Source: Actinernus sp. WN-2022 (Eukaryota; Cnidaria; Anthozoa; Actiniaria; Actinernidae). From it: DNA of 64,000 bases. A program made the position numbers and the translations under genes. The stretch covers positions 31,725,976-31,789,975 of the forward strand of contig JAOWCC010000019.1 in the NCBI GenBank assembly GCA_030867875.1. The letters are read 5' to 3'. Numbering within the stretch: the first letter of the stretch is position 1; each line of letters begins with the position of its first letter. Under the pieces are notes generated by a model, which ran no database searches, was not told the origin of the DNA, and worked only from the letters and a program-made list of their open reading frames with translations. Below, one piece after another: positions 9,512 through 19,584 of this stretch.

Positions 9512-10423
9512 TTACAGCTCTCCAAACAACTCAGTTATTCTTCCAGCGTTTCCAAGAGCACCCCACACTTCATGGTTAACTTCTAATTGAAATGCATCAC
9601 CTTGGCATGGTTTCTCGTTTACCGGTTTAGAAGCCAAATCAGACAAACGGGACACCAATTCTTTGTTGATTGACATGACGTCATTATCGCTGCCATTTTT
9701 CAAAGCGCTTTCTGTAAAATCTACGCTACTCTTGACTGTCGTCAGTCTAAGTATCAGTTCATCTTCTTGAGCGGTGAGCTGCTTCAACCTGTCCTTGCGT
9801 ATCTCCTCAACTTTATCTTTCAGAGTCGCACGTGTTTGCTGTAGCACCTTAATCTGTTTATTATAAAACAGATCTACCTCCTGGCTGACAGCATTTGACT
9901 TCACTTCAACTTTCCTCTTCATTTCTGTTACCGAGGATAGAGCAGCTTTGATACTGGGAACTTTGTCTTCAGCTTTCTTCATAGCAGCTAGGATGGTTTC
10001 CTTTTCATTTCCGATCACATCAGACGTGAAGAGATACTTGTGATTCCGGTGATCAACAATGGTACAGTCGCGGCATATCAATTCCTTGCAGGTTTTGCAG
10101 AAGAGTTTCAATACCTCCCCCTTGTGCTTCACACATAATGACAACTTTTCCATCGCACGAGGACCAGCTGTCTTCATCTGGTCAAGAGTGATGATGTTGT
10201 GATGTTTTGTTGACAGTACACGCTGATGAGCTGTTATACAAAAGTGACACATAAAAGCACAGCAGTCTGTACACCTTCCCATGGTCGTTTCTTGGCTGTC
10301 ACAGTTCTCACATTGCATTGGCCTCCTCACTTCTTTGTCTTCAGCCGAGCATATTGCTAATAGAGAGAGGAGGTTGTTGACCCAGAAGTTGACTTTTAGA
10401 CCGGAGACAGCACTCGCGGTGAT
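9512..10423 (-). CDS. TRIM-family protein exon 2, copy A (B-boxes and coiled coil, frameshifted)
   Basis: Encodes the second exon of a tripartite-motif E3 ubiquitin ligase-type protein. The acceptor TTGATCATTGCAG sits just before ATC at 10423 and joins in phase 0 to the RING exon 12756-12938. Visible domains: B-box 1 (CENCDSQ ... CTDCC ... CHFC ... HQR), B-box 2 (LCVKHKG ... CKTCKELICRDC ... DHRNH) and a long coiled coil rich in K/E/L. The frame ends ITELFGEL-stop at 9512, because about 41 bases present in copy B are replaced by 4 here (net 37 lost, not a multiple of three). The predicted protein is about 364 residues and lacks the filamin domain. It could be a truncated functional form or a pseudogene. 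Confidence 0.85.
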   Translation of the reverse strand: MTASAVSGLKVNFWVNNLLSLLAICSAEDKEVRRPMQCENCDSQETTMGRCTDCCAFMCHFCITAHQRVLSTKHHNIITLDQMKTAGPRAMEKLSLCVKHKGEVLKLFCKTCKELICRDCTIVDHRNHKYLFTSDVIGNEKETILAAMKKAEDKVPSIKAALSSVTEMKRKVEVKSNAVSQEVDLFYNKQIKVLQQTRATLKDKVEEIRKDRLKQLTAQEDELILRLTTVKSSVDFTESALKNGSDNDVMSINKELVSRLSDLASKPVNEKPCQGDAFQLEVNHEVWGALGNAGRITELFGEL

Positions 10424-12755
10424 CTGCAATGATCAACAACCACTGACGAGTTTTAAAATGTACTGGGATTTTCGAGATTCAAGATGTTACTGTAAAAGAA
10501 AGGATTTCTTCTGCTATAAAAGACACGAGCAACGACAAAGCGACTTAAAATGTATGATTTGTAATATGATAATTAAACTGACGTTTTAAATTTGCTCTCT
10601 TTAACAACTAAGGATACTTTCTGATGAACGTTGTTCCCTCTATAAATGAACATCTAGTCCTTTAACTTGTAAATCATATCAAGAGAGCATAAGCATAAGT
10701 AAGAGAGGGAATCTTGTAGCGCGCGGTGTGTGATGATGTCTAATAGAATCCCATTGCATCTAGTGATTTACGAAAATAAATAAAGAATATACTCAGCTGT
10801 CTGAATGTTGCTGAAATTCCCGCCACGCGCCAGGAACCCATTGCGCGGTAAACTAACGAGCGAATAGGAATCAAGCTAAAATTAGACTGAGACTCACACG
10901 ATGTTCAACTAAAAGTGCAGTCGTTGCTCACAAAATTTGGTTTTCCGACATCAAAACTGGATTTTTATGCACGAAAACACCTGTATTTTATTTAGGTACA
11001 CTTAATTTCGATCTAATCTTTACCAAGAAAGCGAAAGTGCATTAACTGGAGACAAAATTGTGAATGTTTGTGAAAGATTGAGAAAACCGGCGGCCTGTTG
11101 AAACCAGTTGTCGCTAAGTGAAAATCTAAAACCTGACAAACCGAAGAGCTGCTGCACAAGTATATATACGCACAAACTTGTAAGTATTAAGTGTTCCTTA
11201 CTTTTTAAGCAAATTACCAAATGTTAATGCTCAATTCTCACAATAAATAAACGGCCTGTTTTTAAACTGTTGAATGTTACCAAGGTTGAATAAAGGTTGA
11301 ATAAAGTTGCGAAGTCCTCACCGTCTACTTATCGATATTGTTGTGTAAACCGATAAAATAATCTCTGTTGTTTGGGAATTTCTAGAGTGCACAACTAGTG
11401 TGTCCTTCTGTGATTTCCCTTTCGATAGGAGATTAGAGGTTCATCTGCAAGCCAGTGGATTGACTTTAGTTTGACATACCAGTGCTTCATTAGAACTCTT
11501 TCCAGATTCAGTATTGCTGGTTGTAACGAAAGTTAAAATTCCCTTTCGTTTTGTGTTGTTTAGTTTCAAGCGCTTATCGTGTGAGGAAATTGGACTTTGA
11601 CTGTGTTTTGAACGAGATCATAAGCGGATCCTCTCCTTTAAAAAGGCCACTTTGGAAATCGCGTGAGTTCTAGTCAATTTTTTCCTTCCTCGGTAAAGTT
11701 GGTTCTCAGTAATGTGGGGGCTTCTCCTGTTATGAATCCTTTCTTACAACTGAAAGGGTGTGGCATGAGGAGAAATATGCGTACTGGAACGTTTTAGTAG
11801 GCTTGAAATGTGTTTCAACATCAAGTATTTGTTCAGCTAAGAATCTTGGTTCTTAGTAAATGCTGATTTACTCAGTTGGTCTTTTTATGAGCTTGGTAAG
11901 TGACTAAATATTAGTGACTAAAAAAAAATCCATACAAATGTTAGTAAATAAAGCCACTTACAGAGCTTGGGTTACCTGTGGTTCAATTCAGCCAATGAAA
12001 TTTCGAGGATCTGACAGCACAATAGGCCTTCGCGCCACAAAGTTACTGAGGCGTGATATTCAACGGTCTTCGTGTAACCGCTGTACCCAGGTAAATTCAA
12101 ACCCCAGATGGATTTTATTGGGGACAGTTTTACTGGGTAAACAACTTCAAGAAGGGGGAGTGTGACCGCAACTAATAGGTAGTACTTGTTTTCTTCCATT
12201 AAGAAACGATTGAAACCAGTCAAGCGAATGCTCCGTTTATGGGAATGTGTGATTTTCTAAATTATTCAATGATCAGTGTACATTTTTTGCTGTTATGCGT
12301 AAAATATTCAATTTCCAACCTTAAATGCTCTTAAATCTCCGCGTGCACGCCATACGCGTCATGTTCTTTCTGTTGTATGTCGTCACCTTTTCCTTTACAT
12401 ATGCGCGCGCAACTCTTTTGCACGTGCAGTATTTATTTTCATAATTTTAATTACGTCTGCACGCACGCATTACATTTTCCGTTACATTTGCGCGTGTAAC
12501 CAGGAGCCTAATGGGCTCCTGTGTAACTCAACATCTTTTTTTACTTTTTATTTTCCGTTATCTTCTTTTTTCTTCTAAACCTTTTGCACTGATTTCCCTT
12601 CATTCTATCAGTTGTTACTTGTTTTGCTTTGTTTTCTTTATATAATTTATCGTTTCTTTTAGTCGGGTCGTTCCTCAGTTCAAATCATTGGGAGCTCCGC
12701 TCTTTAGGCTTGCCTAAATATATATATTATTAATTGATGTATTCAATTTCCGTAC
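10424..12755 (-). other. TRIM intron, copy A
   Basis: Bounded by GT (read on the minus strand from 12755, GTACGG) and AG (CATTGCAG before 10423), so about 2.3 kb. The part near exon 2 (10424-10740) matches copy B 29189-29510, and 11990-12755 matches 34600-36715. The middle (about 10745-11990) is not shared with B; I see no protein-coding similarity in it. Confidence 0.75.
12530..12722. repeat. Dispersed repeat ending TTTAGGCTTGCCTAAATATATA
   Basis: About 190 bases that recur at 36505-36690 (same orientation, in the matching place of copy B) and, inverted, at 30995-31185 in the enlarged copy B intron. The end contains the small palindrome TTAGGC-TT-GCCTAA. Probably a mobile repeat of unknown class rather than a piece of the gene. 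Confidence 0.6.
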
Positions 12756-12938
12756 CTGGACGTCTGTACGACACTCTGGACAAGCAACCATCTTCTTGAC
12801 CCGTGACTTGGCGACCAGGTTTTCCAGGCAGCGTCTGCAGTAGCTATGTAGACAGGGTAGAACTCGAGGGTCCTTGTACTGCTCCAGACAGATAGCACAC
12901 GTCACCTGTTCTACCAGTCCTTGTGTCAGTGCTGCCAT
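12756..12938 (-). CDS. TRIM RING exon 1, copy A
   Basis: Exactly 61 codons from ATG at 12938 to the donor CAG|GTACGG. The translation has a canonical C3HC4 RING finger: C14, C17, C29, H31, C34, C37, C53 and C56, with CAICLEQYKDPRVLPCLHSYC as the first half. RING fingers of this kind recruit an E2 enzyme for ubiquitin transfer. It ends in phase 0, matching the acceptor of the B-box exon at 10423. The start codon is the only upstream ATG in frame and is preceded by an A-rich leader (AAATAAAACATG). Confidence 0.9.
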
Positions 12939-14348
12939 GTTTTATTTCACACCTACTAAGAACACGAAGACCTTTAACAGAGAACGGCATACGAAAACGA
13001 ATTAATAATAATAATAATGGCCATATTTATATGGCGACATTTCACCACAGTTACGTCTTGTCAGTGAAATTACGTATCGCTCATAGCTGCCACGCTGTTT
13101 ACAATTTTGAGAGCTGTGTGGTGGGAAACAATTGCCTGCTCTTTGTACCAAAGAGTATAACCGATTCTTTCACGTCCCATTCAAACATTGATTAGAACTG
13201 AGCTGAGTGGAAGGAGACAAGGCCAACAGCTTATAAGTCACTGTCAGGAGCTGGCCGAGTGTCGATCCCGCGAGGCCGTCCCGAGGGCTATTATCGATTT
13301 TCCCTTTGCACTCAAATAGTTTAGTGATCTCAAATAAGTAATTTCACGTGATTGCTATTATCCAATTAACTGCTTTGATGTTTTTACAGAGCGCGATGTT
13401 TGAAATTAAAATATGATATTTGGTATATAATAGTCTTTAATCCAACAAATACCAACATTGGTGCATAGGATAAAATACAATAATATAATAATAGTAGTAT
13501 AATACTACAAATTATTAAGAGATATTACAATTATCATATACAGATAATATATCATAACAATATTTTGCAACTAATTTCGTAATGGACTCATCATGCATAG
13601 CAAGCACATACAAAAATAGTTGTCGAGTACCTAAAAAACGAAACGAGTTATTTACACTGAAAAGATTGTTAACAAAATCATTCCTGAGCTCAACGAACTT
13701 CCTATGACAACATGACATTAAATAGTGATATTCATCTCCAATTTCATTTAAATTACACAAATTACATACTCGAGCTTCGTACTGAACATTATAACCGCCA
13801 AGTGTGTGCGGATAATTTCATTTTGGTTCTTGCTTGGCGGTGTTTTATATTTTGGACTTCAAAAAGATATTTCTCAAGTCCAAACTTCGTCTTTACTTTA
13901 CTTAAAGTTCGTAGCTTACCAAAGTTACCGCCATATTGAATCTGGTCCTTCCAGTAATTAGATAAATTATCATTCAGTTTTGCTTTAAATATTTACCCAA
14001 ACTCCCCAATCGCACAACTGTAATAAATAATTTGCATACACCACAGCATGTCGATTAGATGTAATACAAACCCTCGCGGCTTTACCAACGAGAGTGTTAC
14101 TGAATGACGGAGCCAGTACTTTGCTACAAGGGTAGATATTTGTACAATTAAAGGTACTCTACCTAATTCAGCATAAACTGACAAGTTAGTAGATTTAGCA
14201 TGCACCCCCAAAATACGTTTGCAAAATCTTAGATAAAGTTTCTCAGTGATACCATGCACTAACCTCCTTAAGAAATTTCAGTTTGAAAGTTTCAAAAGAT
14301 GAGATTTTGCCCAACAGATACACACCACAGATCTCACATCCGTACAAT

Positions 14349-14579
14349 AGGGAGCTTCAGATTTGAGTACGAATACGACAACGAGTACGACTTTTCACAA
14401 TCGACGAACAGTTTAAAAAGATATATGAACAAACACATACTCTTAGTAGCTTGTTCTCGTGTCTGCAGCATTGCTTGGCAGAAATGAAAGATTTGTACTT
14501 TCTTGCGACAGAGATATTTTGAGTCTAAAAGTCGTACTCGTAGTAAAAGTCGTACTCGTACTCGAATCTGAAGCTCCCT
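14349..14579. mobile_element. 231-bp MITE, AGGGAGCTTCAGAT ends, 3-bp TSD AAT
   Basis: Starts AGGGAGCTTCAGATTTGAGT and ends with its near complement (...CTCGAATCTGAAGCTCCCT). AAT flanks both sides (14346-14348 and 14580-14582). Copy B has the empty site CCGTACAATAATACGGG (AAT at 41279-41281). Subterminal repeats of TACGAGTACGA are prominent. The 3-bp duplication would fit PIF/Harbinger or CACTA-like mobilisation, which I cannot separate. Confidence 0.88.
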
Positions 14580-14635
14580 AATAATACGGGAACTACCACC
14601 GAAGAAAAGAGTTTTAGCAGAACTCTAATTGGCAC

Positions 14636-14918
14636 CATAGTTAATAGAGTGGAATGGTTATGAAACCCGGCAAACTTCAAAGGGGCTACCAAAGGCGCTG
14701 AGATTTATGTTGGAAGGGGGCAAGACAAAAGATTGTGCAGGGTTATAGTTCATTAGCGTCCCCTGAACGACTGAACTCACACGTTTCTATTGGCTGATTG
14801 ATTAACACATTGGAATTTCTATTGTATTTTGTGCAGGGTCACGGTTAAAAAAAGCTAACAAAGACATATAACAAAGAAGGTCGCTGGGTTTCATAACCAT
14901 TCCACTCTATTAACTATG
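14636..14918. mobile_element. 283-bp MITE, CATAGTTAATAGAGTGG ends, 7-bp TSD TTGGCAC
   Basis: Perfect terminal inverted repeat of about 30 bases beginning CATAGTTAATAGAGTGGAAT. TTGGCAC occurs at 14629-14635 and 14919-14925; copy B is empty (TTGGCAC once, 41328-41334). If the terminal G is counted as target, the duplication is 8 bp with one mismatch. Non-coding. Confidence 0.88.
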
Positions 14919-15311
14919 TTGGCACATTGTCTACATTCGAAAAACTTTTAAACAAACTGTGGTAAGCACGTACCAACGCTTTATTATATAATTTTTTTCT
15001 GTGCAAGTTTGAAGCCACCAGCAAAATGAAGAGTTAAACCTAAATATGTATACTCATTAACACACTCCAATTGGTCGTTACCAAAATACCACCTAGAGGT
15101 TGTAACGGAGCTCCCGCGCGGACCAAAACGCCAGCGGACACCACAGGCAGCCCAAGCTCAAAGTTTGAATTTATTTGACAGTTGAACTACGAAGGTTCAA
15201 ACTTCCAGAATATCTGGTATTTTATCGCACTAAATGGCAAATGAATAACACAATAAACTTGCTTTGATGAAGATTAAGTTGTTGTGTCTTGAATTTGGGG
15301 GTTTGGGGGCC

Positions 15312-15397
15312 GATTTAACGAGTTTCTAGGAAAGATGGATTCACTCTACCTCTATTTAGGTAGAGTGAATCCATCTTTCCTAGAAACTCGTTAAATC
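15312..15397. repeat. Palindrome, 39-base arms, copy A counterpart of the 1-kb palindrome
   Basis: GATTTAACGAGTTTCTAGGA onward is mirrored by ...TCCTAGAAACTCGTTAAATC around a 7-base spacer (TCTATTT). The left arm continues outward as the shared copy A/B text, the right arm does not. In copy B the same place carries arms of about 490 bases (41591-42586). Confidence 0.85.
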
Positions 15398-16070
15398 ACT
15401 AAAGGGTTATCAAGTAGTTCTGGAAGGAGGATGTAACATGATATACTTTATTGTATGCATGGGCTCCCTGTGTAAGTGTGAGCATGCACACTGGCATGGG
15501 ACCGGGACGAGCATGCATGGCAAAGATGGCGACTTCTATTGAACCGTTGTTTTAAACCAGAATCTGTTCAGTCTCGTTAGATTAAACGGCCATCGATAAC
15601 ATAACACCAGTCCTTAAAGATGAAGACACCGGCGCCTTAATATGTGCATGAACTGCGCATGCTCTTGCTATACTTGATTGATAGGCACTGAGTGATGTTG
15701 CCTAAAGGCTCGTGCAATTATTGAGAACTTTCAAAATACGCCTATTTCCAAAAAGGTTGTCCTGGTCAAGCGACATTCCCAGACCGCAATGGATTGTGGA
15801 TGTACCTGAAAGTCTGGTGAATTCGTTTGTTTAAATTTATGGTCTTCTGCGTGTCGATTTTCGAATTACATCGTAGTTTACGGGAGAGTTGGAAACAACC
15901 ATACAAAAGAAAATGAGGTATTCCGTCTTGATCCATATCGGTCTGATAATGTCATTTAATTGTCGCTTGACCGGGAGAATGATTTTAATTAATATTTCGC
16001 GAATAGAACAGTATCTAGCAGAGTGTCAAATAAATAAATAATTAACATATTTGAACAGATACTAGCAAAC

Positions 16071-16573
16071 CGGATGTATCGAAAACGAAGACACCGAAAA
16101 CGAAGACACCGAAAACGAAGGCCCTGAAAAACAAAATAGAAATTAATACGGAAATATCCCGGCATTCAGAATGAAATTTTAAAATCTGCCGTTCACGACA
16201 GGGAATCTGAAAAAATTCCGGGAATTAGGAGCCTTGGTTTATTAATTCCGGAAATTTATAGGGCGCTCCTCAACATTTTCGGGAGATTTCTTAGTATTTT
16301 TCGGGAGATTAGACCTTAAAAAGAATTTTCGGGAGATTGTTTTCTTGTAACAACTGTAACAACGTTGGTCTTGTAACCGAATATATATTATTCTCGATAG
16401 AGGTCTTCGTTTTCGGGGTGTCTTCGTTTTCGATAAACCCATATTTCAGCGACCGAGAACGATGGCCGGCGTTACAATGATGTACAACCGTGCATGCCGA
16501 CACAAAACGTTGGTCATTCATTTCGACAGCTCTATAGGTCTTCATTTTCGAGGTCTTCGTATTCGATACACCC
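16071..16573. mobile_element. TIR element with TCGAAAACGAAGACACC subrepeats, copy A
   Basis: Left end GGATGTATCGAAAACGAAG, right end CTTCGTATTCGATACACCC, with 14-base direct repeats (ACACCGAAAACGAAG) inside the left end and related repeats at the right. TAGCAAAC (16063-16070) and TAGCAAAA (16574-16581) flank it, an imperfect 8-bp duplication suggesting a hAT-like element. Its interior carries three copies of TTTTCGGGAGATT. Copy B equivalent about 46847-47715. Confidence 0.7.
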
Positions 16574-16646
16574 TAGCAAAACGGTAAACTCACGATTGTC
16601 AAATAAACAATTAACATATTCTTGTGTGTGAAGCGACGGACCTAAG

Positions 16647-16912
16647 TTGCTAACATTGCTATAGCGCTTGTTCACATCTCTAGCTCCCACACGTGTAGCG
16701 TGGTGGCTGGGGTTTAAAGCAGCTTTCGAGCTCGCCTATGATCTAAAGTGAGGCTGACGGTCTTGGGGGCTATGCCATGCTGATGAGTCCTAACAAGGAC
16801 GAAACAGCTGTACATGGTTGCCACTCTACCGGTAATAAGATGTGAGCATGCGTATTAGACGCTAGCTACGTCATAGCGTGTGTTGGGTAGTGCCATGCAA
16901 CGAGTTTGGTTT
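16647..16912 (+). mobile_element. Retrozyme-like insertion carrying a hammerhead ribozyme
   Basis: Copy B lacks this block: it reads ACCTAAG-TCATC-ATATTAAAG (47779-47798) where copy A has ACCTAAG, then about 265 bases, then ATATTAAAG. The block contains one type I hammerhead (16775-16817) and no open frame. Distant segments 16664-16679 and 16838-16853 pair in 13 of 16 positions (GCGCTTGTTCACATCT against AGATGTGAGCATGCGT), which would close a rod-like RNA around the ribozyme. Size, single hammerhead and lack of coding match the small non-autonomous retrozymes described from metazoans. Clean target duplications are not visible. Confidence 0.75.
16775..16817 (+). ncRNA. Type I hammerhead ribozyme
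   Basis: All conserved core elements are present in order. Stem I 5' strand CCATG (16775-16779), CTGATGA (16780-16786), stem II GTCC-TAACAA-GGAC (16787-16800), GAA (16801-16803), stem III ACAG/CTGT without a loop (16804-16811), cleavage-site A (16812), stem I 3' strand CATGG (16813-16817). Predicted cleavage is after 16812. Stem I may continue past an internal loop with GGC/GCC. A loopless 4-bp stem III cannot close in a monomer, so activity is expected from dimeric or tandem RNA, as in other animal retrozymes. Confidence 0.92.
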
Positions 16913-16919
16913 ATATTAA

Positions 16920-17470
16920 AGGGGCCGTCTCACCCACAGTGCTTAGCGTGCTTTTGTTATTGTTTACAAACGGGACTTTGACCCATTCACGGCGGGGACT
17001 TCACGAACTGAGCGTATTCTTTATGTTGGTGACACAGATAATTTTGATTTGAATATGGATGACCTTGATGAAACTAATAGTACCTTACAAGTTGAATGTG
17101 AAGTCAACAAAGTGTTATACAGCAGTATTTGGCTGTACTATAACATTTACCGCTCACCCGTCGCTGCTATAAACAGAGAACACCGGCTCTCCGGGTAATA
17201 AATAATTACTGAAAGCGAGAGGTTTCTCTGGTGTTTCTCTCCTCGGTTTTATTTTTACTTGCAGACAGACAGAGTGAGAGATATCTGCTAGCAGGCAATC
17301 TCGTTGCTGGCAGTAGCAGAGAACCAGTTCAAGAGAGAACAGTGAACTGAAAGGCTGAAAGGATGGCAGAGATGTAGAGAAGATTAAAACCACACCATAA
17401 AACTCTGGAAAATATGTGAGCGCATGCGTTTTAAAATGTTTGAATTTGGAGTAAATAGGAAGTTTCATGC
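16920..17470 (+). mobile_element. One-ended copy of the AGGGGCCGTCTCACCC element, copy A
   Basis: Begins after TTAA (16916-16919) with AGGGGCCGTCTCACCCACAG, as does the intact copy B element 47798-49344. The right terminal repeat is missing here: after about 17340 the sequence jumps to text that corresponds to 49235 and then past 49360 in copy B. Contains the same short exon-like text (LYVGDTDNFDLNMDDLDET) seen in B. Confidence 0.75.
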
Positions 17471-18618
17471 CTTCATAGCAATATTATTATTCACTCACTC
17501 ACTAACAAAGCTTCAGAAGTCGCTCCCATGCATCTCAGTATAATGAATCAGTGTCGATGTTAGAGTTTTCTAAACATTGATTTACAGTAAAGCATACAAC
17601 TGAAGTTACTTCTCATGAAAACGAATATATAGGCATCTATCGGAAAGGAATATTAGAGCTACAAATGAATGCGAATGGTTTTATTCACGAAGAGGCCAAG
17701 GCATTGAGCATACTTAACCCGAACCTCGAATGTATACAGTACTAACTGAGTAACTCCGACTACACCATATTTTCCAGGGAGCTCACTAAGAGCGAAATAT
17801 CGGTCATTTCTTGTTGGTGTTCTTATCCAGCTATTTTCTTCTGGAACTTAACTTTGTCAAAATACAATTTTTTTAAACACTACAAGGTAGTTAATCCCAC
17901 TAATGGTTATATGATCTTACCAATATATAATTCCTCTCCTGCTCTCTAAAAGCCAGCGTCGGCGGTAAGTTTACTCGAAAAACACTTCCAAGAAGCAGTT
18001 TTTGGTCGGCACGAGTTTTCCAATCAGATTACACAAGAGCCCATTGTTCGATGGATAACACGTGACAGGATCAACCAATTAGATTCGACACCCGCAGGAA
18101 CTTGGTTCTGAACGGGAGCTCAGATTTTAGCCATTCTTAACCACTATTCGGGGGTAGAAGCGGAATATTTTCACTCTAAAAATTCCGTATTCCTCTGCTC
18201 TCCCGAGGTAAATATTCCCATTCCCTACTAATTTTTTTTGGGATATTCCTTATTCTTTTAAATTTTCGAAAGTGTCATGCGCTTTATTGAAATATTCCGT
18301 ATTCAGTATATTTTTCAGGCAAATATTCAATATTCCTCAGTTTTCAACCACGATATTCAATATTCAATATTCCGCTTCTACCCTCGACACTATTTTGCCG
18401 AAACCAAAGGTTTCTTCGACTGAAATAACAAGATGTTCAGTTATTCTAGGGCTGACAGGACTTAAGGGACTTTCGATGGAAAATTGTGGCCGGGTCAAAC
18501 ACTATAACCGAATTGTAAGTATAAACACAAACTTTAATACAAGTTTGCAGTGTTGTCATTTATTAGGAGATGGCTTCAAATAGATTAGAAACTGGCCCGA
18601 TTTCTCAGTTCTTGGATC
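17471..18618. other. Shared non-coding tail of copy A
   Basis: Matches 49430-49800 and 54897-55541 of copy B. It contains the empty target GAAATATC (17794-17801) of the satellite-filled element. 18215-18380 has a block rich in ATATTC (copy A only). No convincing gene. Confidence 0.7.
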
Positions 18619-18867
18619 TTAGGGACCATTCATGCATTATTTATGCCAGGGGGTGGGCTGGCTTAGATCCAGATCCAGATCTAGATGAAATTTGTAAAAT
18701 AGCCCATTTTGTGAATGGTATCGAAACACCGTAAACAATACGCATTTTCAACGACTTTGTAAACCTCTTAAACCTGGAGCCCTTTGGACCCTTTGCACAA
18801 ATTAGACACTTAATTTATTTATGTCACTGCTCATGCTAATTTCCAGGTAAGGTTAGTTGTCTAAAAT
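18619..18867. other. Unshared spacer between the two duplicated copies
   Basis: This stretch has no counterpart after 55541 or before 27. It contains a short run of near-repeats of GATCCA/GATCTA around 18665-18690 and no open frame of note. It marks the A/B junction and is the best place to look for a recombination breakpoint or an assembly join. Confidence 0.6.
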
Positions 18868-19584
18868 GTTTTACTTTTTCAACTGGAAATTGGGTCGGTC
18901 TTAAACATTTATTATTATTTTTTGCTTTTCCAAAAAAAAACGTTCGGGCGAGATGGTAACAAAACAATTAATTGGGATGGACTAAATATTATCATTACGC
19001 ACTAAAAATGGGAGATGACAACTCCAAGAAAGCCGCTTTGAGCAGTGCGTGTTACTCAAAAACGTGTTCAGCATAAGTTTTCCTTTGTCGCGATTTATTT
19101 TGCAAAAACCACGGCTGGAAAAAGAAATCTCCGAAAAAGTGTGTGCAATGTCCCGATAATGTTTCCAGTTTCTCGATAAATTCTGCTACTCTCCCGATTC
19201 CCCACATTTTCTTTAGATTCTCCCGAAGCAGACCTTCTTAGAGTTGTCACCCCCGTCTAAAATAAGTAAGGTATAAATTGTCTTACGTTTTTTACTTATT
19301 ACATCAATACTTGAAATTCAAAAATGTTATCTGTTAAACACGAAGTTCCGGTATAAATGGGTGAGCCCCTCTTATTTTCACGCATGGCGAACTCGAAATG
19401 TGAAATTCAAATGAGTAATAACGTAGGCTTGCGAATCAGCCTCTCGTGTTAAAATATAGACTGCGAACAGTCCCTCCTTTTCCCTCCATTGATAGTAATT
19501 TGCGAGCGGAGCGAGCTGAATGCGTTCGAGCGGAGCTAGAGGAACGCAAATTACTATCAATGGAGGGAAAAGGTGGAACTGTTG

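Larger units (their letters stand above)
13440..15115 (-). mobile_element. LINE ORF2 C-terminal fragment, copy A, with two MITE insertions
   Basis: Minus-strand pieces: about 14340-14000 with ITEKLYLRFCKRILGVHAKS and YAELGRVPLIVQISTLVAKYW; 13760-13515 with VCNLNEIGDEYHYLMSCCHRKF, a C-x2..H-x-C type terminal zinc-binding segment, ending in a stop. Upstream text near 14600-15100 gives the pre-thumb region (better seen in copy B 41029-41510). Frames are broken, and MITEs 14349-14579 and 14636-14918 interrupt it. Typical of non-LTR retrotransposons; clade not assigned. Confidence 0.75.
27..18618. repeat. Copy A of the tandem segmental duplication
   Basis: Blocks across this interval reappear in the same order and orientation in 18868-55541. 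Examples are 30-600 with 18870-19440, 7985-10740 with 26450-29510, 11990-12940 with 34600-36900, 13090-15400 with 39700-41790 and 15410-18618 with 46250-55541. Homology starts near the run of T at position 27 and stops abruptly at the shared text ending CAGTTCTTGGAT. Coding parts (TRIM exon 2) differ by only scattered substitutions. Most of the length difference comes from insertions, many in B. Whether this is a true tandem duplication or two haplotypes joined in assembly cannot be decided here. Confidence 0.9.
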
